Source of the DNA: Bacteroidota bacterium
Lineage (GTDB): Bacteria > Bacteroidota > Bacteroidia > Bacteroidales > F082
Direction: 5' to 3'
Assembly: GCA_016715945.1 (NCBI GenBank)
Contig: JADJXJ010000001.1
Coordinates: forward strand, 2,540,526 to 2,604,525
Length of the DNA stretch: 64,000 bases
In this document: piece by piece, positions 1 through 9,181 of the stretch
How the letters are laid out: each line of letters begins with the position of its first letter
How positions within the stretch are numbered: position 1 is the stretch's first letter
Notes under the pieces: generated by a model
The model's database searches: none
What the model was told of the DNA's origin: nothing
What the model saw: the letters and a program-made list of their open reading frames with translations, nothing else
Made by a program: the position numbers and the translations under genes

Positions 1-195
1 AACCACATCAGTTATCACCCCAACGGCCGCAAAGCCGAAGAAGGCAACTGGCTCATGGGTCGCCGCAACGGGGAATGGAAAATATGGAATCCCGATGGTA
101 CCCTGGTGTTAAGCATACAATACCTCAACGGAGTTGAACGTGCCTACGACGGCATCCGCCTCGCCGACGACGAAATAGTTGTTCCAGAAGACTGA
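1..195 (+). CDS. C-terminal part of a MORN/YwqK-like repeat protein
   Basis: The window opens inside this gene; frame 1 is open to a TGA at 193-195, giving 64 residues. The visible part has the rhythm of YwqK/MORN-type repeats (YHPNGRKAEEGNW, then GEWKIWNPDG), in which a short beta-hairpin with G-W-x-x-W-x-x-x-G recurs. Such proteins are common in Bacteroidota, often annotated as YwqK-family antitoxins or hypothetical proteins. No partner toxin is visible, so I propose no function. The N-terminus lies outside the window. Confidence 0.6.
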   Translation, partial: NHISYHPNGRKAEEGNWLMGRRNGEWKIWNPDGTLVLSIQYLNGVERAYDGIRLADDEIVVPED

Positions 196-308
196 AACAA
201 ACCAGTTTTGTCCTAAGCCAGCACGCACGTGCTGATTCACCTTATTGCTTCTCAGCTATTTGGTTCAATTTTATTAAACAAAGGAAGCATTTGAATATTG
301 AAATTACT

Positions 309-316
309 TAAATTTG
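309..316 (+). promoter_or_regulatory. Putative Bacteroidota -7 box TAAATTTG
   Basis: Exact match to TAnnTTTG, 30 bases upstream of the ATG at 347. A TTG lies about 15 bases further upstream, closer than the usual 19-21, so only the -7 element is convincing. The TTG codon at 314 overlaps this box, which argues against that earlier start. Confidence 0.4.
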
Positions 317-346
317 CAGACGATGTATTACCAAAATCAATTGATA

Positions 347-910
347 ATGAAGAAATTATTTTTCTTAATGCTGCTGCCTTTTGTTGTTGCAGCATGTGGC
401 GGGCAAAAATCGGACAAAGCCCAGCAAACCACCGAAGAAATTGTTGAGGTTACCGTTGGCGACTTCAAAACCATGGCACCTGAACTGGTAGGCAAAACTG
501 TAGTTATTCGTGGCACTGCCGACCACATTTGCAAGCACGATGGTAAGAAACTTTTCCTTGTGGACGTGAACAGCGAAGGTCGTGTTAAGGTGGTTACGGG
601 TGAGGATATGGCTGCCTTTAATGCCGAAAACGAAGGTCTCGACTTTGTTGTAACCGGTGTCGTAGCCGAGACCATTGTTGACGAAGCTTATCTGAAGGAA
701 TGGGAAGAGGAGCTCAAAAACGAAGAAGTTGAAAACAAACACCTGGATGGCGGCCAGGCAGTACAAGGTGAACAGGAAGATCACCACAGCAATGAAGAAG
801 CTTACAATCAAATTGCCAGCTATCGTCAGCAGATGGCCGAAAAAGGTGTGGATAAGTTGTCGTTCTACCACATTGTAGCTAAGAGCTACGAAATTGTGAA
901 AGAAGAATAA
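347..910 (+). CDS. OB-fold-like lipoprotein
   Basis: A 187-residue protein starting MKKLFFLMLLPFVVAACGG, a lipoprotein signal peptide with lipobox VAAC, so the mature protein is probably lipid-anchored from Cys17. The ATG at 347 is chosen over an upstream TTG (314) and ATG (323) because it gives a clean signal peptide and lies downstream of a promoter box. Residues about 30-120 (GKTVVIRGTADHICKHDGKK, then FVVTGVVAET) look like a small OB-fold. The C-terminal third is Glu/His-rich (around EDHHSNEEA). Function unknown. A strong terminator follows, so it is probably transcribed alone. Confidence 0.7.
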   Translation: MKKLFFLMLLPFVVAACGGQKSDKAQQTTEEIVEVTVGDFKTMAPELVGKTVVIRGTADHICKHDGKKLFLVDVNSEGRVKVVTGEDMAAFNAENEGLDFVVTGVVAETIVDEAYLKEWEEELKNEEVENKHLDGGQAVQGEQEDHHSNEEAYNQIASYRQQMAEKGVDKLSFYHIVAKSYEIVKEE

Positions 911-928
911 CTGTAATGCATACATTTG

Positions 929-961
929 TAAACCAGGTCGGTTTGGCCTGGTTTTTTTTTA
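929..961 (+). terminator. Rho-independent terminator
   Basis: The arms AAACCAGG and CCTGGTTT enclose a 9-base loop and are followed by a run of T. It closes the lipoprotein gene and overlaps the upstream extension of the next frame, supporting the internal start at 979. Confidence 0.8.
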
Positions 962-978
962 AAACTAACTGTCGTCAA

Positions 979-1527
979 ATGAGTTGGAGAAAATGGAACA
1001 GGGCCATCCATCGCGATTTCGGCTACCTGTTTTTTGGGATGACCATCGTTTACGCCTTATCAGGCATAGCACTCAACCATCGCAACGAATGGAACCCGAA
1101 TTTTGTAGTTATTGAAAAAGCCATCAATGAGCCGCCTTTTGAGGTGCGACCTGACAAAGAAATAGTGCTGGAAATACTTGAAAAGTATGGTGTGGACGAT
1201 GAGTATCGTAAGCATTATTTCCCCTCCGAAAACCGGCTGAAAGTGTTTCTAAAGGGTGGAACAGCTGAAATCAACCTGAAGACAGGCAGCGGACAAATAT
1301 CCATAACGCGGAAACGGCTGGTGTTTCGTGAAGTCAACTATCTGCATTACAATCCTGTACGCACCTGGACCATAGTTTCCGATATTTACGCGGGTGCGCT
1401 GATCCTGCTGGCCCTCACAGGCCTGTTGATCCCGCGTGGAGGCGATGGCCTCGCAGGTCGTGGATGGTGGATGACACTGATCGGAATACTCGTACCGCTT
1501 TGGTTTATAATCTATTATCTCTATTGA
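979..1527 (+). CDS. PepSY-associated TM helix protein
   Basis: A 182-residue inner-membrane protein with one TM helix near residues 14-33, an extracytoplasmic PepSY-like segment (about 45-115) and two C-terminal helices (about 130-182). The N-terminal pattern WNRAIHRDFGYLFFG followed by ALSGIALNH is characteristic of PepSY_TM-like proteins, and conserved histidines lie at the membrane edges. The start at 979 (MSWRKW) is preferred because upstream codons run through the terminator. Relatives occur with iron or redox functions, but nothing here identifies a substrate. The next small gene starts 2 bases after the stop. Confidence 0.65.
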   Translation: MSWRKWNRAIHRDFGYLFFGMTIVYALSGIALNHRNEWNPNFVVIEKAINEPPFEVRPDKEIVLEILEKYGVDDEYRKHYFPSENRLKVFLKGGTAEINLKTGSGQISITRKRLVFREVNYLHYNPVRTWTIVSDIYAGALILLALTGLLIPRGGDGLAGRGWWMTLIGILVPLWFIIYYLY

Positions 1528-1529
1528 GC

Positions 1530-1709
1530 ATGGAAGCAGTTTATTTCGGCATACTTTTCCTCGTGTGGTATTTGGTATCATACTACATATCAGAGAATTA
1601 CAGTAAAAAAGGTATCCTGGGAAAGCAGGTTCTGTTTGCGATTTCAATGTTGTTGAGTCCGGTTTCGGCCATTTTGGTTGTATATTTATACCGACACAAA
1701 AACCATTAG
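1530..1709 (+). CDS. Small two-helix membrane protein
   Basis: A 59-residue ORF beginning with ATG 2 bases after the PepSY gene and ending 2 bases before the histidine kinase gene, so it lies in a tight three-gene run. It has two hydrophobic stretches (about residues 4-20 and 33-53) separated by a Lys-rich loop (SKKGILGKQ). No family recognised. Its spacing suggests it is real and co-translated with its neighbours. Confidence 0.55.
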   Translation: MEAVYFGILFLVWYLVSYYISENYSKKGILGKQVLFAISMLLSPVSAILVVYLYRHKNH

Positions 1710-1711
1710 CT

Positions 1712-2854
1712 ATGCGGACTTTTTTTGCACCCGCTGAGCGCGACAGTCAGGACAAAGTGGTTAAAGACTATGGAATGTTTCGCACATTCGAGAATCTGAG
1801 TGATATCGTTAACGGACTGCCATACATTGCCCTGATACTGAATAAGCACAGGCAATTGGTGTTCACCAACAACTACTTAGTTGAGTTGCTTGGAGCCAAA
1901 GATGTAAAAGAGTTGTTGGGTTTGCGGCCAGGCGAACTGATCAACTGTGTGCACGCTACCGAAAATGAGGGCGGATGCGGCACCTCGGAAAGCTGCAGAT
2001 ACTGTGGTGCGGTCAATGCAATCATGGAATGTCTGCGGACGGGTCAGCGTGCTCAGGGCGAATGCCGCATTACTGCACGTCAGCCGGATAGTACGGAGAT
2101 CTCGCACGATTTTTTTGTTTCAGCATCTCCGTTCAGCTATAAGGGTGAGGATTATGTCATCCTTTCGTTCAACGACATAAGCAACGAAAAGCGCCGGAAA
2201 CTGCTTGAGAAGATTTTCTTTCACGACATCCTGAACACAGCCGGGGGCCTCAGGGGATTTCTTGAATTTCTGAAAACATTTCCTGACAGCGACGACCGCG
2301 ACGAGCTCCTTCAGATTGCCATGAAGCTGAGCAATCAGATGATTGATGAAATAACTGCCCAGCGTGAGCTTTTGGCTGCCGAACAGGGCGAGCTTGTTCC
2401 TCATGTCGAAACGTTGAATTGCCACGAAATCCTGAATGAGACACACAGGCAAATTGCACACCACCCGGTGGCCTCCGACAAAAATATCCGGATAGATACC
2501 ACAGACCTGCAGCTCAAAATAATTACCGATCCTTTGCTGCTCAGGCGTGTGCTGCTGAATATGGTCAAGAATGCATTGGAAGCTTCAAATGAAGGTCAAA
2601 CGGTCACACTCTCCTATACGCCTGATTTTGAGCAAAAAACTATCACTTTTTGCGTGCACAACGTGGGCGAAATGTCGCCTGAGGTCAAAGCGCAGATTTT
2701 TCAGCGCAGTTTTAGCACCAAAAGCAGCTCGCGGGGTGTGGGCACCTACAGCATCAAGCTGCTTGGCGAAAAATATCTGAAAGGAAAAGTCTCGTTCACT
2801 TCGACAGCTGCCGAAGGTACCACCTTCCGGATTGCACTTCCAATGGCGCCTTAG
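1712..2854 (+). CDS. Cys-rich PAS sensor histidine kinase
   Basis: A 380-residue soluble kinase. Residues about 27-155 form a PAS domain carrying six cysteines (C79, C89, C95, C98, C107, C118), with C95-x2-C98 in the motif SCRYCGA. The pattern suggests metal, Fe-S or redox sensing. The H-box is degenerate but recognisable (H171 in FFHDILN). The ATPase domain has an N-box (NMVKNALEA, N287), a G1-like box (HNVGEMS) and a G2 box (GVGTYSIK). No TM segment, HAMP or receiver domain is present, so the signal is probably cytoplasmic. No response-regulator gene is adjacent. Its stop overlaps the convergent M1 peptidase stop. Confidence 0.82.
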   Translation: MRTFFAPAERDSQDKVVKDYGMFRTFENLSDIVNGLPYIALILNKHRQLVFTNNYLVELLGAKDVKELLGLRPGELINCVHATENEGGCGTSESCRYCGAVNAIMECLRTGQRAQGECRITARQPDSTEISHDFFVSASPFSYKGEDYVILSFNDISNEKRRKLLEKIFFHDILNTAGGLRGFLEFLKTFPDSDDRDELLQIAMKLSNQMIDEITAQRELLAAEQGELVPHVETLNCHEILNETHRQIAHHPVASDKNIRIDTTDLQLKIITDPLLLRRVLLNMVKNALEASNEGQTVTLSYTPDFEQKTITFCVHNVGEMSPEVKAQIFQRSFSTKSSSRGVGTYSIKLLGEKYLKGKVSFTSTAAEGTTFRIALPMAP

Positions 2855-4863
2855 GGCTGGAGCATCACCAGCTTTTCAATATGCGATACCCCGTTGCGGT
2901 TTAGCCTGACAAAGTAAACTCCGGGACGCAGGCCTGCAATTTCATAGGTTGTGTCCGAAGGTAAGAGGCGCGTTGCGAATATCTTTTTCCCGCTGTTGTC
3001 AAAAACTGTCAACTCCGCATACTTGTTGCCCGAAACAGGCAGATAAACGCGTGTTGTACCCTGTGCAGGATTGGGTCCAAGACTAAAAAAAGCCTCATTG
3101 TAACGCTCCGGATTTCCAACGGTGATGCCCGTCACCTGCTCGAATGTCCAGTTGTCCGGATCTACGGTAATTGAGCTGACTTGCTTACTGACAGGAATAC
3201 TGAACTGCATCACATTGTTTTCCTGGAAAAGCCTGATCATTTCCGAGCTGCCGTCGGTAAAATTGATCCTGTACGACATGGTCATTTTGAACAGTGGCGT
3301 GCTCGAGGAAGTAGTCTGAGTAACGTTCATCCTGAGGTTGTTACCCTCCATCCACCAGGCAATGGCATAGCGGGGATAGCCTTCACCGTAATACCATTGA
3401 TCAAAAAACTGAACCAGATTCATGCCTGTCACTGCTTCGGCTACCATCCTGAAATCGTCACCGGTGGCCGTGCTGTCTTTGAACTGTGTTTGAAAAGTTT
3501 GAAGCACCGCAAAAAACAAGCTGTCGTTGTTGATTTCGTGCCTGAGCACATGAATGATGGCAGCCCCTTTGTCGTAGCTGAGCCGGCCGTTGAAAATTCG
3601 CCAGATGTTGTTGGGATTCACTTCCGACGGAGGCACATACACGCTGCCTCCCGGTTGCGACATCACATTGTTTTGGGTATTGACCATGAATGAGTTGCCC
3701 GACTGCGGGCCATTAATGTAATACTGCGCCAGATAATTGCTGTAGGTGGCAAAACCTTCGTTGATCCAGATGTCGCTCCAGGTGGCACAGGTCACATTGT
3801 CGCCAAACCACATGTGACCCAGCTCGTGGGCTACAAGGTTAAACGAAAAGCTTCCCATGGTCGACATGGTTTGGTGCTCCATGCCTCCACCAAGCTGCGT
3901 GATGGCATGGCCATATTTTTCCTGATGAAAAGGATAAAGCGTGAACAAGTCAGAATATAGCTCGATCATCGGCACAACCTTGTCGATGTTGCTTTTCTGT
4001 TGGGGTAAGTAATTTGGATGGTTGTAGATGTAGTTCTGAACCAGGATTGAATCACCGGCCAAAGCCTGGGGTTTGGCGTAGATACTGTAGTCCTGATAGT
4101 CCGATACGGCGAAAGAAATCAGATAATAGGCTATCGGGTAGCGCGATTTCCATTCGTGTCGGACCCTCCCGTCGGGCAAACTGACCACGTTGGTGAGTAA
4201 ACCCTGCGATCCGGCTTTGGTTCCCGCTGGCGAGGTGATAAACACCCAAACCGAGTCGGCCTTGTCGTTCAGGTCTTGTTTCACCGGAAACCAGTCCTTG
4301 GCGGCAAATGGTTCGGATAAGGTCCACGTAACCGATTTCTGGTATTGGCTGTTGTAGGCATTCGACACGCCGGAGAAAAATCCGCCTGTGGGAGGTGTGC
4401 CCTGATAAGTGATGGAAGCCACGAAATTCTGACCCTGCATCAGCGGATTCACCGGCACAAGCACATTGTCCCCTACCCTGCTGTAATTGCTGGCGGTAAC
4501 GCCATTGAAAACAATTTGCGAAATATTTTGGACGGTAATCAGTTCGAAAGCGAAAGTGTCGAGCACTGGAGCCACAACCCTGCCATGAATATGAACCGTT
4601 CCTCCCACTGCAACCGAAGTGTGCGAAACATTGATATCCAGATGATAAAACGTGACATCGTATTTGTGTACCAACGGGCTTTGCCAGTCGTTGCGCCAGG
4701 CAAATTTGGGAACAAAAACTTCCTCCGGATAGTGTCGGCAATAACGGTCATGATGCTCATGCGTTTCGGCAGGAAGCGACTGAGCTGATGCAATAGAAAT
4801 CTGAAAAATGCTTAAAAGCGCCGTGAAAATCAGGCTTTGGGCTGAATGAAACAACGAAGACAT
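2851..4863 (-). CDS. M1-family metallopeptidase with T9SS sorting domain
   Basis: A 670-residue secreted zinc aminopeptidase. From the ATG at 4863: signal peptide (1-28, ending ISIASAQ), an M1 N-terminal beta domain (about 60-270), the catalytic domain with exopeptidase motif GGMEHQT (326-332) and zinc site HELGH (346-350) with third ligand E369 in WINEGFA, then a C-terminal T9SS type A domain (about 590-670, ending in a basic beta-sandwich). GGMEH replaces the usual GAMEN. Upstream codons extend to 4956 but lack a signal peptide. The protein is probably exported and surface-anchored or released by T9SS. Convergent with the kinase, overlapping by 4 bases. Confidence 0.92.
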   Translation of the reverse strand: MSSLFHSAQSLIFTALLSIFQISIASAQSLPAETHEHHDRYCRHYPEEVFVPKFAWRNDWQSPLVHKYDVTFYHLDINVSHTSVAVGGTVHIHGRVVAPVLDTFAFELITVQNISQIVFNGVTASNYSRVGDNVLVPVNPLMQGQNFVASITYQGTPPTGGFFSGVSNAYNSQYQKSVTWTLSEPFAAKDWFPVKQDLNDKADSVWVFITSPAGTKAGSQGLLTNVVSLPDGRVRHEWKSRYPIAYYLISFAVSDYQDYSIYAKPQALAGDSILVQNYIYNHPNYLPQQKSNIDKVVPMIELYSDLFTLYPFHQEKYGHAITQLGGGMEHQTMSTMGSFSFNLVAHELGHMWFGDNVTCATWSDIWINEGFATYSNYLAQYYINGPQSGNSFMVNTQNNVMSQPGGSVYVPPSEVNPNNIWRIFNGRLSYDKGAAIIHVLRHEINNDSLFFAVLQTFQTQFKDSTATGDDFRMVAEAVTGMNLVQFFDQWYYGEGYPRYAIAWWMEGNNLRMNVTQTTSSSTPLFKMTMSYRINFTDGSSEMIRLFQENNVMQFSIPVSKQVSSITVDPDNWTFEQVTGITVGNPERYNEAFFSLGPNPAQGTTRVYLPVSGNKYAELTVFDNSGKKIFATRLLPSDTTYEIAGLRPGVYFVRLNRNGVSHIEKLVMLQP

Positions 4864-4943
4864 TGCTTTAGTGTATTTTTGCGGGTTACGAAAGTACAAA
4901 CATTTGTATACTAAGGTTGTTTTTGATTGGAGCAGATTTGACC

Positions 4944-7900
4944 ATGATCTCAACAAGTCCGTATAACGAACTGATAACTAAGCTGGAATCATTTATCAGG
5001 CTTTACCTCCGCAATAAATTGTTGCGGGGTTTTGCACTTTCGGTGGGCCTGATAGTCAGCTATTTGCTCCTCGTGAACCTGATTGAATATTTCGCCTACT
5101 TCCCTGGCAATGTGCGACTTGTGCTACTTGCCGGTTTTATCCTGCTGCTCATCCTGACCCTGGTGTTTCAGGTAGTGCTCCCGGCATACAGGTTATTCTT
5201 TTTCCGAAAATTTCTCTCGCACACCGAAGCTGCACGTATCATAGGTGAGCGCCTGCCGGAAGTGTCCGACAAGCTCATCAACCTGCTCCAGCTTGGCGAG
5301 CAGATGCAGATAACCGATAAAGAAAATACACTGCTAAGCGAAGCCATCCGTCAGAAGTCGCTCACGCTCCATCCGGTGCAGTTTGTAAAAGCTATCGACC
5401 TGCAAACCACAAAAAAAATTGCCAAATGGACCGCCTTGCCGGTTGGTATCACGCTGCTAGTACTATTGCTCTATCCTTCATCCATTGTAAGTCCTTCGAG
5501 CCGCATCCTTAACTACCAAACAGAATTTGAACGCCCCCTGCCCTACCGGGTTAAAATTACCAACCAAAACCTCGAAGCGGTGCACAACGAAGATTTCGAG
5601 CTGAAGATAGAAGTAAGTGGAGAACAGATTCCTGAACAGTTTTTCCTGCTTAGCGACGGAATGAAGATCGAAATGAACCGCATTTCGACGGTCGAATTCA
5701 GTCACATATTCAGAAAAGTAACGCGCGACATCAACTTCCGCATCATAGGGGGCAATTACAGAAGTGCGGAACTCACCCTGCTGGTGCGCTCGCGTCCGCG
5801 ATTGGTAGGATACACCGTTGATCTGAATTTTCCTGCTTATCTCAGGAGGGAAAATGTGAGCGAACAAAATGCTTCTAACCTATCGGTTCCTGCGGGCACA
5901 AAATTGAGGTGGAAATTCAACACCTGGAATACCGATGCATTGTTTGTCAAAAACGATAGTTTAGAGCTAGTGCCTGAGCGCTCCGGAAACGGATGGATAT
6001 TGGAAATGCTTGCTGAGAATACTTCCAATATTGAGCTTTTCGGAACGAACAATTACCTGCAACGCGAACCTCTGCTCACGGTTAGACTTGATGTAATCCG
6101 GGATGAATATCCCACTATAGCAGCCAACGATTTACAGGAAGAGGCCTTATCGAGGAAAAGATTTTTTAACGGCTTCATCACCGACGATTACGGATTCACC
6201 GAACTTTCGGCCATCATCACCCTGAAGCTAAGCGATGATTTGGATAAAACTGACCAAAAGTTGACCAGGCTTTTTCTTTTGCCATCGCAGTTGAGGCAGA
6301 ACTTTTTCTTTACCCTTGACTTCGATACCCTCGGACTGCAACCTGGTCAGCAGCTCAACGTGCAGTTCAGGGTGAGCGACAACGATATGTTCAAAGGGCC
6401 GAAATCAGCACTGACAAATGTATTTACCTACCAGGTGCCATCGGTCGAAATGCTTGATTCAATCAGAAAGAAGCAGGAGCGCGACATAGAGCAGCAGCTT
6501 CAGGAAATGCAGAAAAATGCTGCGGCCATGCGCAAAGAAGTGCAGAATGTGTACAGGAGGTTGTTGTCGAAATCGGAGCCGGACCAAAACGACAGAGCGC
6601 TTATTAATCAGCTTGCAAAACAGCAACTATCGCTTCAGCAGCAAATGGAACAACTGAAGCAGCAACGAAAAAGCCTGGATAGGTTTAACAAGGAAAACGA
6701 CCTGCTTAACGAACGACTGCTCGAAAAACAGGCCATGATCGACCGCCTGATCGAGGAGGTAATTCCCGAAGACCTGCGGAAAATGATGGAAGAGCTCGAA
6801 AAGATGCTCGAAAAGATAAACAAGGAACAGTTGTCGGACCTGTTGAAAAAGATGGAAATGAACAGCGACCAGATGGAGAAAATGCTCGATCGCAACCTTA
6901 CCATGCTGAAACAACTGCAGTTCGAAAAGGAGATGAACGCCCTGATTGAACGTCTTGACAAACTCTCGGAAGAACTAAAGCAGAATGCAGAAAAAACTGC
7001 AGCTGCGCAAAAGAATCAGATGGATGATTTGAAAAATAAGTTGGAAGACATTGAGAACAAATTTAACAGGGAACGCCAGACACTGGATAGCCTGAGAAAG
7101 GAAAACAGTGGACTTGAACAGCCTTTCAGGTTAGACGATACCTCCGGTGACGAAAACCAGATATCGCAGGATATTGAAAAAGCAGGGCAGATGATGGAAC
7201 AGAACAAGAAAGGCGAATCATCGGCCAGGCAACAAAAGGCGTCCGAACAAATGAAAAAGCTGAAAGATCAGCTCATGACCATGATGCAACAGAGCGAGGA
7301 AGAACAGATGGCCGAAGATTCCCAACTAATACGCTATCTTCTTGAAAACGTCCTTCGCATTTCGTTTAGTCAGGAAGAACTGTTGAACCAGCTCAGCAGG
7401 ATGAAACGCGACGATCCTGCTTATTCTGCCGTTTCACGCCGTCAGGCGATGCTTTCCGAATCGTTCAGGGTTGTTGAAGATTCACTTGCAGCCCTGGCAC
7501 GAAGGCAGCCTATGGTCGGAAATTTTGTGCTCGATGAAGTTTCACTCATCAAAGCACGAATGACCGAGGCTCAGGACAAAATGAAAGACCGGCTGACAGG
7601 CGAAGCCACATCGGCACAGCAATTTGCCATGATGTCGCTGAACAATCTGGCGCTAATGCTTGCCGAATCGCTGAAAAACATAGAGGAAAGTATGGGAAAC
7701 CCCTCGTCTGGTAAAGGAAAGGGGAAATCGAAACGCCCCATGCCAGGCAACAGCATGCAAAGGATGAGAGAGCTGCAGGAAGCGTTGGGAAAGCAGTTGC
7801 AGGAAATGATGCAGGGCAAACAAACAGGGCAGGGGAACAGGGGAATGAGTGAAGAAATAGCACGTATGGCTGCCCAGCAGGAAGCTTTGAGGCAACAACT

Positions 7901-8300
7901 GCGCAGCCTGATGGATCAGCTGAAATCGGAGGGCGTAGCTGGTGATCAGGGTTTGAATAAGATACTCGACGACATGGAAAAGCTCGAAGAACGCCTTGTT
8001 AATAAGTATCTCGATGAACAAACAATGCGCTTGCAGCGCAACATAGAGGTCAGAATGCTTGAATCTGAAAAAGCACTTAAAGAGCGTGAGCAGGAAGAAA
8101 GACGGGAATCATTCGAGTTCAAGGGCGAAAATATTGGTAACCAAATCGATTTATCGGAGTATAATAACCTGATAAAGATGCAACAGGATATGTTGCGCAC
8201 AAGTCCGTTGAATCTGCAACCCTTTTTGAAAGACAGGGCCAGAAATTATTTTATTCGTTTCAATGAAACCAGAAACAATGAAACTTACGCTAAACCTTAA
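4944..8300 (+). CDS. DUF4175 family large coiled-coil membrane protein
   Basis: An 1118-residue protein with two N-terminal TM helices (about 30-50 and 58-80), a third near 158-178, an extracytoplasmic beta-rich region (about 190-500), and a long Gln/Glu/Lys/Met-rich coiled coil (about 510-1000). This is the layout of DUF4175 proteins of Bacteroidota. The ATG at 4944 gives MISTSPYNEL directly before the membrane segments; the upstream in-frame start at 4917 is less likely. Function unknown. It overlaps the next gene by 23 bases, and that gene overlaps ybeY by 23 bases, so the three are translationally linked. Confidence 0.8.
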   Translation: MISTSPYNELITKLESFIRLYLRNKLLRGFALSVGLIVSYLLLVNLIEYFAYFPGNVRLVLLAGFILLLILTLVFQVVLPAYRLFFFRKFLSHTEAARIIGERLPEVSDKLINLLQLGEQMQITDKENTLLSEAIRQKSLTLHPVQFVKAIDLQTTKKIAKWTALPVGITLLVLLLYPSSIVSPSSRILNYQTEFERPLPYRVKITNQNLEAVHNEDFELKIEVSGEQIPEQFFLLSDGMKIEMNRISTVEFSHIFRKVTRDINFRIIGGNYRSAELTLLVRSRPRLVGYTVDLNFPAYLRRENVSEQNASNLSVPAGTKLRWKFNTWNTDALFVKNDSLELVPERSGNGWILEMLAENTSNIELFGTNNYLQREPLLTVRLDVIRDEYPTIAANDLQEEALSRKRFFNGFITDDYGFTELSAIITLKLSDDLDKTDQKLTRLFLLPSQLRQNFFFTLDFDTLGLQPGQQLNVQFRVSDNDMFKGPKSALTNVFTYQVPSVEMLDSIRKKQERDIEQQLQEMQKNAAAMRKEVQNVYRRLLSKSEPDQNDRALINQLAKQQLSLQQQMEQLKQQRKSLDRFNKENDLLNERLLEKQAMIDRLIEEVIPEDLRKMMEELEKMLEKINKEQLSDLLKKMEMNSDQMEKMLDRNLTMLKQLQFEKEMNALIERLDKLSEELKQNAEKTAAAQKNQMDDLKNKLEDIENKFNRERQTLDSLRKENSGLEQPFRLDDTSGDENQISQDIEKAGQMMEQNKKGESSARQQKASEQMKKLKDQLMTMMQQSEEEQMAEDSQLIRYLLENVLRISFSQEELLNQLSRMKRDDPAYSAVSRRQAMLSESFRVVEDSLAALARRQPMVGNFVLDEVSLIKARMTEAQDKMKDRLTGEATSAQQFAMMSLNNLALMLAESLKNIEESMGNPSSGKGKGKSKRPMPGNSMQRMRELQEALGKQLQEMMQGKQTGQGNRGMSEEIARMAAQQEALRQQLRSLMDQLKSEGVAGDQGLNKILDDMEKLEERLVNKYLDEQTMRLQRNIEVRMLESEKALKEREQEERRESFEFKGENIGNQIDLSEYNNLIKMQQDMLRTSPLNLQPFLKDRARNYFIRFNETRNNETYAKP

Positions 8301-8733
8301 TTGCACCCAATCCGACAGCTACCGTAAACTGGAGGAGTGGATCGAAAATATCGCTGATAAGTATAACCTGAGTAGTACTTACCATAGCAGTGTGCTCATT
8401 CTGCTTGATGAAATATTCAGGCTTGGGCAGGAACGACATCAAAGCCTCATCATTCATGCCTCCACTGGTGAAGAAGGGATGAGCTTCGAAGTCGTCGCTA
8501 CAGATGAAACGAATGTTGAGACAACTGCTCAGTTTAGAGATGACGAATATCTGATGCAGCTTCTCAGCGACCTGTGCAGCAGACACGGATTTCAGGACAA
8601 TAATCTCTTTTTCGGCCTAGCTTCCGAAGCTTTTCCCATAAACAAATCCCTGCAGCGCCAAGTGCAGCTTAAAAACTATTTTAAAGGCAATATCGAAATC
8701 GAGGTTGGACATGATACGATTTCAGAGCATTGA
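8278..8733 (+). CDS. Small hypothetical protein, possible degenerate HATPase fold
   Basis: A 151-residue protein overlapping DUF4175 by 23 bases and ybeY by 23 bases. The opening segment (MKLTLNLN, then helices around RKLEEWIENIADKYNL) and the middle strand pair (SLIIHASTGEEG, then SFEVVATD) recall small anti-sigma-type HATPase proteins, but no clear N- or G-box survives, so I call this only a fold-level suspicion. No signal peptide or TM segment. Conserved linkage with ybeY would support a real function. Confidence 0.6.
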   Translation: MKLTLNLNCTQSDSYRKLEEWIENIADKYNLSSTYHSSVLILLDEIFRLGQERHQSLIIHASTGEEGMSFEVVATDETNVETTAQFRDDEYLMQLLSDLCSRHGFQDNNLFFGLASEAFPINKSLQRQVQLKNYFKGNIEIEVGHDTISEH

Positions 8734-9130
8734 CCTCACTTTACCTGCCTGGTTCGATACGCATAAATTGGTTTCGTGGATAGAGCATATTGTATCCGGT
8801 GAAGGTAAGAGGGTAGGGGAGCTGGTTTTTTATTTGGTAAGTAATAGCAAGATTCTGGAAATCAATAAGCAATACTTACAGCACGATTATTTTACGGATA
8901 TAATCACCTTCGATTTGTCACAAAGCCCTCAAATACTTCGGGGAGAAATATTTATCAGCCTTGAAATGGTAGAGGAGAACGCCTTGCTTTATAATAAAAG
9001 TGTTGAAAATGAGCTAAATAGGGTCATTATTCATGGTGTTTTACACCTTTTGGGCTACGACGATCACACAGAGAAGGACAGGTCTGAAATGCGTGCCAAA
9101 GAAGACGTTTGCTTATCTTTGCTAGCTTAA
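8711..9130 (+). CDS. ybeY: Endoribonuclease YbeY
   Basis: A 139-residue metal-dependent RNase needed in other bacteria for 16S rRNA 3' maturation and ribosome quality control. The signature HGVLHLLGYDDH is at residues 108-119. H108 and H112 are in the expected H-x3-H spacing; the third histidine (H119) is one residue later than in the classical H-x3-H-x5-H, with D118 at the usual ligand position. Length is normal for the family. The ATG at 8711 is preferred to a TTG two codons earlier. It lies directly upstream of a parS-like site and mnmG. Confidence 0.9.
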   Translation: MIRFQSIDLTLPAWFDTHKLVSWIEHIVSGEGKRVGELVFYLVSNSKILEINKQYLQHDYFTDIITFDLSQSPQILRGEIFISLEMVEENALLYNKSVENELNRVIIHGVLHLLGYDDHTEKDRSEMRAKEDVCLSLLA

Positions 9131-9157
9131 TTACGATAAATCAGATACTTACGAAAA

Positions 9158-9173
9158 GGTTTCACGTGAAACA
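9158..9173. other. parS-like centromere site 1
   Basis: GGTTTCACGTGAAACA matches the widely conserved ParB-binding consensus TGTTTCACGTGAAACA at 15 of 16 positions and contains a perfect 14 bp palindrome. It lies in the 51-base gap between ybeY and mnmG. Confidence 0.8.
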
Positions 9174-9181
9174 AACTAAAA

